NCBI GenBank assembly: GCA_025201765.1
Contig: MU623378.1
Coordinates: forward strand, 124,001-188,000
Length of the DNA stretch: 64,000 bases
Reading direction: 5' to 3'
Source of the DNA: Daldinia sp. FL1419
Taxonomy: Eukaryota > Ascomycota > Sordariomycetes > Xylariales > Hypoxylaceae
Under the pieces are notes generated by a model. It had not been told where the DNA came from. It saw nothing but the letters and a program-made list of their open reading frames with translations, and ran no database searches. A program made the position numbers and the translations under genes. The stretch's first letter is position 1. Every line of letters begins with the position of its first letter. Positions 11,771 through 23,946 of this stretch are shown here, in pieces.

Positions 11771-11922
11771 GTCTACGGTATGCATATGCGCATACGAATG
11801 GTGTTGGATGCTATTGGGCGGCGAGGGGGCAGCCGGGCTAAACTGGGTTAAGCGGCTCCTCCCTGAACCAGACTGTCGGGTCGGACGATCGACATGGGGC
11901 GCTGAGGTGGGCGAGGGGGTCT

Positions 11923-11945
11923 GGTGTGGTGTGGTGTGGTGTGGT
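11923..11945 (+). repeat. GTGGT pentanucleotide array
   Basis: About four and a half perfect GTGGT units, part of the strongly G/T-biased plus strand here. Confidence 0.85.
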
Positions 11946-12011
11946 CCGGGCTTTTTTTTTCTTGCACTGGGTTGTGCGTGGGTTACTGGTTTCTGAGCGG
12001 GCGGTGGCCCT

Positions 12012-12035
12012 TGTCGTGTCGTGTCGTGTCGTGTC
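12012..12035 (+). repeat. GTGTC pentanucleotide array
   Basis: About four and a half GTGTC units, followed by degenerate TGGTT units up to about 12070. Confidence 0.85.
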
Positions 12036-12223
12036 TGGCCTGGTTTGGTTTGGTCTGGTATGGTACGGTATGGGTTATTCCCACTGTTGGTGATGTTTTG
12101 GTTCGATCTGGTGGGATTGGGATTGGGCGAGATTGGATGGGAGAGCATGGGAGGGGACGAGAGGGGATTGGGTTGGGTCATTTGATAGATATGGCTATGC
12201 CTACTTTGGCTAGGCGGGTAGAT

Positions 12224-12276
12224 GGCAGGTTGGCAGGTTGGCAGGTTGGCAGGTTGGCAGGTTGGCAAGTTGGCAG
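12224..12276 (+). repeat. GGCAGGTT octanucleotide minisatellite
   Basis: About six copies of an 8-base unit, with one copy changed to GGCAAGTT. Confidence 0.9.
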
Positions 12277-12809
12277 GATTGTAGGTAGTGCTGGTGCTGC
12301 TGGTTAGGGCACGATGGGATGGGTTAATTTGGGAATTGATGAACGCCTGTAGGCTTTTTTTATCTTGTGGCTTTTGTGATCTGCGTGTAGAGAGATAGAT
12401 GATAGCTTAGCAGGTCATTAGATGATGTAGGCAGAGTAGGGTAGGGCAGGGGGAGGGTGGAGGTGGGGGTGCTATGGGTTGTCGACGACACGGTAGGGGT
12501 ATTCTCGCTGCTGCAAGGTCTCGGCACCGGGGGACTAGCGCGGATGAGGAGACGTACAATATACATAATGGACTAACCTGTTCAGGTGATGAGCAATGCG
12601 ATTGTGCTCTTTCTACGCTAGAGGAAGAAGCTAGGGTAGGCCCTTGCGGTTGGGCTGGATGGGTGGGCATAGCGGGATTTCGTGTGCTTGAATTTTGTGG
12701 GGGCAGCGGTGGCTAACATGGGTAGCTAGCTAGATCGCTGCTGGAGGTAGGGAAGGGTAGGGAAGGATATGGGGATCTGATGCTATCGTGAATGATGGAT
12801 GTGGATATT

Positions 12810-12832
12810 GGACTGGACTGGACTGGACTGGT
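12810..12832 (+). repeat. GGACT pentanucleotide array
   Basis: Four perfect GGACT units. Confidence 0.85.
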
Positions 12833-14956
12833 GACTCTAGATTCTTGAGGGGATATACAGGCTCGGTATGTATAGCGTGTGGCAGTGACAGCGGTATGAT
12901 ATAATAGTATACCTAACTCTACGCGTAACATGCTGGGTATATTCAGCCTAGGTATATTTCTCTGGTACCTATTCCTGCTGCGGGTATTATTACATATCTC
13001 GTACCTACCGGCGAGTTACTAGTGACGATATCCCGGAAAGTCGTCCACCAGTTACGATGGGTGTCTACTATTGAGTTACCTGGTTCGTCATTGCAGTTCG
13101 CAGCTACGGCGCTAATCGCGTGTAATAGACTGAAACAAAGTCGTTCCCAACCTGTTCCCCCAACACACGAGAGTAGCCTTACCCAAGTGCCATGTTACCT
13201 ATCGAAAATGGCGTTATATCCAATTTTCCAAGAATTTCCAGAAGGAGGCGTGGCCTGGCTTAGTCGAACGGTAGTTGGGAGACGAAAGGCGGCTGCGAAA
13301 TTAGCTTTGTGCCCTTTGTGAACCCGGGCCAGCAACACTATTCCTGTCGCAGGGCTACTAGTGCTGGTTTATTTATTTTCTGTTTTTGTTTTTTTTATTT
13401 ATGGTCTGAGAGGAGGAGGCCTGGGAAGTTTGGATGGGAAGGACGACCTCTGGCTTGGGATTTAGTTTCTTCACGGAGGACGGTAGGGAAAGGAAAATTG
13501 GAAAATTGGAAATTTTCTGGGCTCGTCGCGTGTTTGTGGTGACTAGTCCCATGGGCTAGAAGGGGGCTGTCGCGTGTCGGGCTGGGTTTGTCGGACTGCC
13601 CTAGGTAAGGTAGTCTAAGCTGCGGTACGGTATGGTATTACCTAGATAGTCTGAGATATTGGGTATTAGGTCTAAGTCTCGTTGCTTGGGGTGGAGAACC
13701 GGTGGTGATGATCTACGTTTGACTAGGAGAAATTTGGGACTCAGATTTGGATGGGATTTGGTGGTGATAGTGCCGTTGAGGCTATTTTCTGTATCGTTGT
13801 GTGCAACCGTCTATCCGACCCAGTATAGCGTAGAGAACAATGTATTTCCTGATGTATATTCTGAGTACCTACCTATAAGACATGTACTTGAACATGAGAT
13901 GCCGGCACGTTGGATAGTGGCTGGCTGCCCGTACATGACTTATGTTAGGTAAGGCAGTTTATTGTCACAGACCGTGCTTCTCCATAGCACACTTTAGATG
14001 GAGGACCCGTTTAGAAGGGCGTACAGGCAAACCCCCTACGGTTTAATATCCCATGAGGTCCTCATCGAGGCCCTCATTCGCAGCAGCGCACAAAAAAAAA
14101 TCCACTTTGGCACGCAGCATGCTACCGGCCAATGATAGGGGGTTTCGTCGTGAAAGAAACGGCGAGTTGGGATAGATCGTACTGTATCATTCGTACTTGA
14201 CGGTCCACTCTAGTTACACGAGTAGGTAGAAGGGGTTTAGGGGCACGTAGACGTTGGTCGGGGAATATTTTGTACGGAGAGATATTCGTGATAGGTACAC
14301 TATCCTTGCTAGACAATCCATGAGGTTACCTGGTGGAAATACGTTTCCAGATCGTCATGTTGAAAAATCTAGGTTATGGGGTGATGATCTACCTCGTGAC
14401 AAGGGGGCCTCTCGCCGCCATTCTGGTAATTGTAGGCGTTTCTTTGCGCTAAATACCCTAAACACGGTTCTCTTGGGGCAAATATGCACAGTAAATAGCA
14501 GATAAATTTTTCTAGTGTCTTTAGTTTCAATGTTTCTACCTAGCTAACATCACGGAATACCGTAATTGGTACTTGGAGCTATTTACTCCCCCTGACCCGT
14601 AGTACAGGTTTCCTGTACCTGTCTTTGGTCTCATTTAGAGCTCACGCTCTTCGGGAGGAATGACGTGAAAAGAGGGGCAGCAAAATTCAGATTGCGGCTT
14701 CGTGAAATGCGGCATCGACATGTAGCTCAAGTCAGATGGATAGATAGATTTGAGTGGGCTACGAGAAAATGCCTCAAAATTCGTCCTGCTGTTACCCCCT
14801 CCCCTGACCCTATACCTAGCGGTTCATCGCCTCGGTGGGATTTTCTTTCGGTGGAGTCGTGCTAAAAGGGTGTTGTACGATGGGGATGGGGAAGCTGGGA
14901 GTATAGGGACTTCGTGACTACTACTATCGTGTTACTACCACACTTTTCACGTATGG

Positions 14957-15036
14957 ATGTATAGACACATGTATAGACACATGTATATACGCATGTATAC
15001 CTAGATGCATGTGTAGATGTATGGATAAACATGTAT
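14957..15036 (+). repeat. Degenerate 12-base repeat (GTATAGACACAT type)
   Basis: Two good tandem copies of a 12-base unit, followed by diverged copies rich in CATGTAT/CATGTGT. Confidence 0.7.
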
Positions 15037-18000
15037 AGTACCGCTACGCGCGAAGTCAACTTCGATAGGACCTACCTACATAACATGTGCCGCAGCAGCC
15101 TGAGTTGAAGGTGGGACTCTTAATTTCTGCCATACCTACCTACATACGGTGTGTCACGGAGCAGACCATGCGGCCTCTACCAGGTTCCAATGCGGCCTGT
15201 CTGCCTCGCCGCGAGTCTCTTCTCCTCGTCACATCTTCCTCATACCTAGATCTACCACCTAAAGGTAGCTATACCGAGTTCCTGAGCGGGTTACCCAATT
15301 GAATTTAGCAAGGTCGTGCGACATTGTACGTGCTTAAGGCTGTCTTGTCGCTGTACGCCGTCTATACTACCTACCTCCTAAATAGTAATACTCCATTGAG
15401 TAGGAACTGGATAGTGCACGTTGGTAACTCTAAATATTTGCAACCCTTGCGCTTCCTACCGTAGGTTACAGCTCCTAATGTAGAAATATATTGTACGTCT
15501 CGTGCATATGTATCCGTCGCACGGCATCCTCCATCTCTCCTCGTGCTCGTCTATCGGAGGTATCACCATACTAGGTATACACGACGTGTGCGGCTTTCTT
15601 ATTATCCTTTTTAGTAAGAGCGGGCTTCATGAGAAGGAAGAATCGGGAGGAATCTACGGCACGGTGGGGTGAGGGCCTCGCCGTTTTTTCTCGTAACCCC
15701 CTTTTTCCCCAGAGTGGACCTGAGTTACCTGTATACACCCACGTCTGTGCGTGTTCATGTCTACAGTTCATGTAGAGTCTAAGTCGTTATAGTTTACCTA
15801 AGTGAGCTTGAGTCACTATTGGGACAACGTTACTAATACCGCTGCCGCTTCCGGAGGTCGCATATCGTGTAATTTTTACCCTCTAGGTGCTGACTGTTAT
15901 ACTTGAACGGACACGCTGCGTGGCTTCGCACCTTTGCGCGCGGGTGATAGGTAAGTTTATTCGATACCCACGCGCACCTTTACACAACTACAGACGCACG
16001 GACGGACACATAGGAGTGGTAGGTAGTTTCGTGATATTTTCTTTTCTGGCCGGGGGAGTGTTCCGGATAGTAACCAGCAACGCCAAGAACCTCAATGTCG
16101 GTCGGGTCATAAAAGCCGTGAATATGAAGCACGATGAGTATGTGATAGATGCCATAATTAGATTTAGTGAGTTGTACAACTACGTACGAACCTATATCTC
16201 CCTTTTCCTTCTTGTTTCTGCGAGCGAAGGGCATGATGATGCCTGTGATCTTGCCGCGTGGAAAGCAAAAATCGCTTCAAATGCCGAAAACAACATTTAA
16301 TGAGATAGATTGAGGCCGCCGATCATACGCACTTGCATTAGGCATTGCTTCCACACCATAACATGTGTTACTCGTATTCTTGTCCTTTTTTTGTCTCGAC
16401 AGTTCTATTGCGAGTGACGAGCTTGGGAAGAGAAGGCGGTTTAGCGCCTGGATGGCTCATCCTACCACTTGGTAATAGAGGTAGGTAACTAGGTCATAGC
16501 TACACCATTTCATTTTGTCTCTACGTAACGGGTTAGGCGAACTTAGCGCGAACATGTTGGTGATGCTGATGTGATGTTGGGGCTGTTGCGGGTGTTGCGC
16601 TTCTCCTGCGTCTGCATCTGCATCCAGCTCTGCATATGATGATCATCACATACTTTCTATACGAAGAAGCCTTTACAGATTATACTTACAATGGTATTGT
16701 GTGAATATCACATTTATATATTAGTGCTAGTTAATGTTGTCTCTTTTTGGACTTCAATTGGCGGTCTAAGCGCTCAACTGACGGGCTAGGTATTCAAGGG
16801 TGAGGGGAGAAATTCGTATCTTGTCGAGATTTGATCCCTTCTATTGATCAATCACTGTTCATGTTTATCCCCAACATTATTTTCAATCCCAGTTCACATA
16901 CATGGAGTAGTAGTAGATTCTTCCCAATCCATGGTGGGTTCCTAGTTCCATCAATACCAAGATAAGTTTCTCTGCTCTAGCCTCTAGGCAGTCTTTCATT
17001 GAATATTTGTGGTCTCTTGCATTATCTCGATCTAGATTTCCCGAAAACTGACAACCTCACCGATTGACGAATTCGTACATCCGTGACATTGAAGGATAAC
17101 ACGGCACATTTGATAACCGGGTCGCTGGGATTTACCACTCAACACTTGCCTATTCCAATTATTTTCCACATGTCGGGCGACAAATCGACCTTCCGCATTC
17201 TCTAAATCATGTTTCAGCTTAATACCGGTAGGAAATACTTTTATGTCATAGTCTTTGCTTCTAGCCGATGATCTTGAGGCTATTAGATCTTCTAGAAATT
17301 ATCTCCCACTCTTCGCGACGCTATTGCAGAGCTGTGGGTTTTCGCTCCTCCCGTGTCTCTGTAGAAGCGGCTCGGATCATAGTTCCCATGACCCGGACTT
17401 TTGGAGTGCCTCTAGGGCAGTGGTTTGTACATCAGGACCACATCGATGTACCTCCTGATCTATCATATTTCTACTCGTACACTGATTCTGTAATTGTGTT
17501 AGGACGTTCAGGACATCAAGGGTGTGTCATCGGGCATAGGCAGCAACCCGGAATCTGAGCAGCACAGGAGATAGAACGGGGGGTTCAAATCCGTACGCGA
17601 ACATTTTCGTTCTATGTCTGCGAACTGGGAGTCTCTAACGTATTACCCGTAACCTTACGTGTATTCTCCGTCACCGGCACATACGCTACGGATAAAAATA
17701 CGCATATACTATCCATCTATTCCCGGGTCTCTAAAACTCAAGGTCGTACAGCCGTAGGACCAACCTCCTTGACATTGTAAACGATCGCCAATGCGACGTC
17801 AACCCTCGATGACATCTGCCACAGCCCGCCTCACGTACTACCGGCAGCTACGAGCCGTTTATCATTCCCCCCTTTGGTTCGCTGCCCTGTTTTACGTGGT
17901 GCTCTCCAAGGTGACTTGTCACGGACGTGTTCGTCGGGTATTTCCTGGGGGACCTTGGCCTTGCCTTGGCTGATGCTTAGGGGAGAAACAGGTTTTACTT

Positions 18001-20794
18001 GCCCGGTAACTACTGTAAAAAGTATCGCGTCGGTTTTGCCGAGGTAAAATGCCATGTGTTAGCAACCGCTTAGTTTACACGGTCCCTAGATAATTCATAC
18101 GAAGAACGCACGGATCACGGAATAGGGGTAGATCTGTAGGGACTGTGATGTTCAATGACATATCATTACAGCTATGAATTCGGGTCTTGAGGATTAAACT
18201 GGTTAGTATCAGCTGCCGTAGCTAATACCTAGAACGTCAGCATATACGTATAGGTAGTCGGCCCGTTATCTGCTGTCACGCGTCCTATTTTGCATCGATT
18301 CTTTCGCTAGGTATGGTAATATCATGTTCTGCAACGGGAGGGCTCTTGCCGCGGGATAGTAAGGTCCAGCTAGGTAGAAGCGCTAGGTGATGAAGCTATA
18401 AGACGCGTGTCGAATAAGGGCTGGGGATAAAATGCTGTGGAGAGCGATGGTGACACAGTTTATTCAAACTAAGCTTAGGGGCCAGCTAGCTATGACCAGG
18501 TGTTCTGCAACCCCCTACTTTTGTATATGAATTTTCAAGCCATCGCGCAGCCATAAAACAGGGATCATACCTTTTTCAAATCGAGTTATAACAGCCAGGA
18601 TCCGCGCTGCAAGTATACCGATTACGTGAAGGATTGATAGAAATCATAGGTAGTAACGCAATATACATAATATCCATTCAAATAGTAATATTATGGGTTA
18701 AATATCAACTTATATTGGATTTATATGGCCTATCGAAGACGGGAATAGGTATATTGTCCATGGTGGATGCTTCGACATTGTCTTGAAAATGATACTTTCG
18801 GTAAGTCGGGAGGAGTATATGGGTAGCTATACCTCGGCATTATTCAATATCTAATGGTATATCCCGATCGTTTAGGGCAGCTATATTTATTCAACGTTTT
18901 CCAAAGGGTTGTGGCTTAAACTAAACATAGGATAATAGCTAGTCCCAACACTGCAAACCGTATTTAGCTACTCGCCGCCCATAACCGCTACAGCTTCTAC
19001 AGCTTTTCGTTGGTATTACCTTACGAAGGGGATGCCAATTCAGGCATAACGTAAATTGGCTTTGATCTTGTCCTGTTGATCCTTTTACCATCACACGATT
19101 TTATATACAAGGTCGAGTGGAAGATTGCTATGGTCATAATAATTTAATATCGTTCTCTCTATCGGATACTTGCTAGCAGATAGCCCTCCGTAAGCCATAG
19201 CCCTACTACTCTATCCACGAACCGTGGATTTGGGTACACTTTCGGCACTGGCGAAATGAAATCACCGCCACCACCGTTGTTTTCCATGTTCCCATGCGTC
19301 TTCTCGCATCCCTAATAACCCTCAAGCATAGATGCTGGTTGAGGCTAATTTTCCTCTCAATATATCCATCTGCGGTGTAACGACCGCAAAAGAGAGAATA
19401 AAAATCACGCTATGGCTATGCTGTGTATGCCTTAGTTATATGCCTCCGAGAGCTTTATGGTAGCAGCTGTGATTCGCTATGTAGCTGGTCATCCCCTCGA
19501 TTTTACCCGCCTTTCAGCCTAGTAATTGGGTCCTTGGGGATGTGAAACCCTTCAAAGGGTGCACCATAGCCACTTAGAGTGGACTAGCCTAGCGTATTCG
19601 CAGCCGTCGTACAGAAGAAGAGGGTCTGCGAAGGGCTGACTGTTTAACCAAACTACCTACACAATTACCTCTTCCTCTTACCTAGGCCTTTTCTTGGCGA
19701 CGACGGTCTATTCTTCCTGTATGCAATATGTAATTACGACTTATGTAAGGAGAGTCCTGGCAGCATGTAGGTATATGGCATGTATATGACATGGCACTAA
19801 GAAAGTCGATCGTGTAGGTAGCGGCTCTGGGGATCCCAGGATACGCTCTCTTACCTTTCGCTGTTGGAGATTCCAGGGCTGCTCTTAGCGTATTACCTAG
19901 CCGTTTAAGCCCCTGAACTTGATCTTATTCTGCAAAGCTAGCTGTAACGTATCCGCGACGAGGAGATGCCTACTAACTACAGATTTAATCCTACCAAGCA
20001 ACAAAAGGATCTACTTACGACGGTACTAGTCGAACGCCAACACGTGGCAATTCCCGTATCATGATTCCTCTCAGATTCAACTTAGAGAGCAATAGTAAAT
20101 CAGATATGTACAGAAATACCTAGTACGTTAGGGATTCTACCCGGATATTCCCACCACTTCCGTTGCCGTTTCCCGCAATATATACATACGTACGTATTTG
20201 TGCTCAAATCCCGGCGGGGGATCCACGTACCTTAAACAGTTAGGGATTGCGCAGCTCTCTCTTTCGACGAGCCAGCCTGGGATGTCTTGTTAAACATCAT
20301 ACCAAGTCGTCCTTGTGCTACCCTGTAAGGATTCTGACCCACAGAGACGCTTTTAACAGAAGGGACTCGCCATCATGCGGATATGTACTACATGTTAGCT
20401 CAATAAGGTAAAAAGATCTTGAAAATATATTCCAAGTCGGCAAGTATCGATAGGCAGGTAGGTAGTCAATGAACAAGGCTAGTGCCTAACGTTACATACG
20501 CGCTCTTCTAAAGTTCTACCGATAGAGATAGACACAGCCCTTGGGCCATGATGAAGTGGTGCTAGTTGCGGAAAGGGGTCGTCGCCTCTTCAAACGCATA
20601 ATTAAGCCTTGGGGGCGAATTAGACGTTGCAGGACTCCCATCATAGGTAACACAACGCGCCATTTTGACAGCGCGTATTACTCTCGCACATACAACATTA
20701 ATCGCAGGTTAGACACATATGGTTAACCGGATACCGAAATATCCCGAGACAGTTATAACCCTAGCACAAAACTCCTCTGCCGTAGATCTTTGTA

Positions 20795-20808
20795 CCTACC
20801 TAGGTAGG
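20795..20808. repeat. Perfect 14-base palindrome CCTACCTAGGTAGG
   Basis: The sequence equals its own reverse complement. It is the cleanest example of an element family found repeatedly between genes in this window (also near 1350, 11440, 24140, 24660, 31045 and 40450). Confidence 0.85.
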
Positions 20809-22269
20809 CACTGCAAATCTTGGTAAAAGGCAGAAGATTAACTCCCCACGTCTTAGGGCGAGCAGAGCAAGCCGACATGACATTAGTTTGGGGCGATGCT
20901 ATTATTTCCTTTCTGGTTTTTCTCTCAGCCTCTCATCTCCATGAACAGAGGGACACGGAAGTGGGAATATCGATGCTTAGAGTACCATCGGGCGTTGCGT
21001 AACGACGCCTAGAACTAGTTGACCAAAAGGCTACTGGTCTCATTCACGTTGCATAGGACTTCACAATCACATTGTCTGCTTGAATCCATACTAAAATAGG
21101 AGAGTGCTAATGAAATCCCCAAATAGCGCCGTTTAGCCACAATCTGCGTTGTCTTCGCAGTGGACAATATGATAACAAGTCAACAGTACTCTTTATGGTT
21201 TACGAAGGGCTAGACAAGTTACACGGCGTCTAGTCGTTTCACATACAGCAAGTTGCTATTTGACTAAGGTTAGTTTATTATGCCAGCGTCTGTCATCTCG
21301 TCGAATGGATGGCTTCATAGCGATATTTGTGTGGCTTTCTTTGAGCATCGTGAAGTGGATATCGATGTCTGCCTAACCAGCATTGCCGTCCTTCCGTTTA
21401 TGCTGTAAAACACGAGGCAGAGATAGACGACCTATCCGCCTTGCCTCCCACGAATTACGGGGCGAGAAAGCCATCATGATAGTTCTTGCAATCACCCTGT
21501 ACCACGAGTTTGGTTGTCAAGGATACGGGAAAGCTATTGAAGCCACTTGGGAAATGAAGAGCCACTCTTGACATATTGCTGCCGCATAGACTATACCCAT
21601 CTTATCGCATTTCGCGGGGAACTTGAAATCTCCTTACATTTTGTAAAAGGGTCTTGCATCTGCGAAGTGTCACGTACTAATATATACGTAACTCTAGACT
21701 GCATATGCCCACATTACCCAGCTAGAACTACTATAACCAGCCTAGTGTAGATCGTCCATATGTTATGGAGTCTCTTTTCACTCTAGTGCCTATTTTATGC
21801 CGCATTGAAAGAGGATGGGAAAACTGCATCGATATTAATCAAGGGATAGTAACATCACCGAAAGAGTATATTCGTATGCCTCTTTGGGAATTAAGACAAC
21901 GGCCCCACAAGGACAAACTATGTAGGATTTCGATTTATTCTTCTATTCGATTCAGCCCACGTGCAGCCGTATTTGCAAACTATGGCTTTCGTAACGACTT
22001 CGAAGGTAGCCGTGATAGTATTGTGATACTCCTACGGGAAGACGAGATAGGTAAGGTACGATGCGAGTTATGCATGATGTATAATGATAGTCATCAGCGC
22101 AGTAGTAATACGATATGTATTCTTCGGAAGATGATAAATGAATGATAAGCTCTGGATAAACGTGTGGGAGAGTGATTCGGTATCTCTGGGGAATATGGTA
22201 TCTGATCTTGAACGCGATAAAACATGGGTATCAATTCGAAAGGTGCTAATTTGGCTACCGTGATGTCAA

Positions 22270-23946
22270 TCAAAACTTCCTTTTCTTCTTGGTAGGAGCT
22301 GCCGCTTTGCGTTCGAGTTCCTTCGCTAGTTCCGCACGTCTACGTTCTGTCCTCTGTTCTTCCGTCTCGGGTTCTGGCGCTGGTACGGGCGAAGACGGTC
22401 TGTGCCTCTTCCCATCCGCATCAGACTTCGTCCCGATAGTACCGATCTTCCGGCTTGCGGGCCTCGCCGGGCTTACTGCGGTTTTGGGACTCCTTATCCC
22501 GGAAGATGCCACAGGAGATTTCTCGTCCGGTTCTGGTGTTGCTCGAGCCTCGGACCTACCCCCTATTCGCCCTAGTCCAATCTTCTTCTTTTCTGCTGAG
22601 ATAGGTGGTGGAGATGGCCCAGCGTCGTTTTCTGACTCTGAGCCAGACACCGTTTCATCTCCATCTTTAGGAAGCGGTAGTGGTACAGGAGATGATGACT
22701 TTTCTGGGGGCGATGATGGCTGTTTAGATCTACTGATACTCCCCAATCGGGCATTATTCCGCTTTTGGGGTTCGGGTAACACCGCCTCTGTGTCAGACTC
22801 CGATGGTGTTTCATCCTCGTCAAGAGGGACAGTGCGAGAAGACTGGCTAGTTAAGTTGTCCTTGCTATGATTCTTCCCACCGATGGCACCAATCCGGGAA
22901 CGGGACTTGTCATTAGCTATAGCAGGATGACTATCCGGAATTGCTGCCTGACTATCTTCGTCGTCCGTGACATTGCCGGTAGCCCTGGAGTAGTCATACT
23001 TTCGCCTATTCGACAATAGACGGGGTGGAGTAACCTGTACTTCAAAGTCGTCATCATCCCTTTCCGCACTTTTCTTATTATCTGGCGAAGGAGTTTCCCG
23101 TGGTTTGGTAGTTTCCTTTTGGGGCCTAATAGAGGCGGTTGGGCTTGAACCCAGTTTGGTCCACCAGTCATTAAGCTGACTAGAAGGAGACACCTCAGCG
23201 TTTACACTGCTATGTAACCCTGTTTTGGCGAATACTTGGTGAACCAAGGAGGGTAGATCTTGAGGCTGTTCCTGGTTCGTAGCAAAATTAGACTCCCAGT
23301 CGGACTCAACAAAAGGTGCAAGCCCCTTGACCTTCTCCTCGGCGGCTGTCCGAGATGGTTTGCGCTTGGTAGACAGGGAATTAAAGACGTATTCTAATCC
23401 GACCTTGTTGGCCTCCAACTTGTCGACTATCTTTGTGATTACTGCATCCTTTTCCTTAAGCTTCGCTATGAGATCCTGGATCTCTAACGTACGTATGTGG
23501 TTGGCGTGTATGAGGGGTAAGACAAGTTCTGAAGCTAGACTGATAGGCGGGCATTTCGTCAAGTAAACCGGCCACCTGAGCGGTTTCAGAGGCTCGGGTA
23601 AGACACATGTGACGTGAAGAGCCAGGCCGCCTCCAGATGTAGCACCAACTGTGGAGGTAGATATACCAAGGTCGGTAGTATGGTGGTCTGGTGACGTGGG
23701 ATCAAAGGCAGCGGCAAGCTTAGAGAAAAAGACCGTCCATTGATTCGGATCGCCGTCACTTAAATCTATGCTTGTGTTCTCTTGTAAGCTTCGCAATATT
23801 ATGCCTTTTCGGTCAAGGCTTTCTACCCATACGTTGGCTAGATCGGTAACGTGAATTGTATACGACGAGGCAGCACATTGCAGAGAGATCAAGAGAACTG
23901 GGAGATCTGGAAACGATGGTAAAGGGTGCCATTTTGATGTTCCCAT
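22270..23946 (-). CDS. XLF/Nej1-family non-homologous end-joining factor
   Basis: Single exon, 558 aa. XLF (Nej1 in yeast) bridges broken DNA ends with XRCC4 and DNA ligase IV in the nucleus. The start KWHPLPSFPDLPVLLIS and the following beta-rich region (1-150) fit the XLF head domain. Residues about 150-195 form the helical coiled-coil stalk (IRTLEIQDLIAKLKEKDAVI). A short NDWWTKLGSS motif (259-268), which I recall from fungal members, follows. The rest is a long disordered tail of Ser/Pro/Glu/Arg with four copies of a short Ile/Leu-Gly motif at about 351-358, 400-408, 457-464 and 500-507. The final residues KKKRKF resemble a nuclear signal and the basic Ku-binding end of XLF proteins. It is much longer than human XLF (about 300 aa), mostly because of the tail. 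The assignment rests on head layout and C-terminus and is good but not certain. Confidence 0.8.
   Translation of the reverse strand: MGTSKWHPLPSFPDLPVLLISLQCAASSYTIHVTDLANVWVESLDRKGIILRSLQENTSIDLSDGDPNQWTVFFSKLAAAFDPTSPDHHTTDLGISTSTVGATSGGGLALHVTCVLPEPLKPLRWPVYLTKCPPISLASELVLPLIHANHIRTLEIQDLIAKLKEKDAVITKIVDKLEANKVGLEYVFNSLSTKRKPSRTAAEEKVKGLAPFVESDWESNFATNQEQPQDLPSLVHQVFAKTGLHSSVNAEVSPSSQLNDWWTKLGSSPTASIRPQKETTKPRETPSPDNKKSAERDDDDFEVQVTPPRLLSNRRKYDYSRATGNVTDDEDSQAAIPDSHPAIANDKSRSRIGAIGGKNHSKDNLTSQSSRTVPLDEDETPSESDTEAVLPEPQKRNNARLGSISRSKQPSSPPEKSSSPVPLPLPKDGDETVSGSESENDAGPSPPPISAEKKKIGLGRIGGRSEARATPEPDEKSPVASSGIRSPKTAVSPARPASRKIGTIGTKSDADGKRHRPSSPVPAPEPETEEQRTERRRAELAKELERKAAAPTKKKRKF

Larger units (their letters stand above)
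12851..22269. other. Large gene-free region
   Basis: Over 9.4 kb I find only short open frames without recognisable domains. The longest (15887-16300 and 21765-22145) have no motif, no obvious homologue and no convincing splice partner. Composition looks ordinary rather than extremely AT-rich, so this does not look like a strongly RIP-mutated transposon block. I found no terminal repeats, reverse transcriptase or transposase motifs. It could be an extended regulatory region, non-coding transcripts, or badly decayed sequence. Confidence 0.5.

Noticed and set aside
15887..16300. 137-residue open frame
   Set aside because: No ATG at its start, no recognisable domain, no splice partner.
17574..17600. 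Possible tRNA B-box (GGTTCAAATCC)
   Set aside because: No matching A-box or cloverleaf can be drawn in the bases upstream.
21765..22145. 126-residue open frame before XLF
   Set aside because: No motif or known family; it may be chance in a long spacer.
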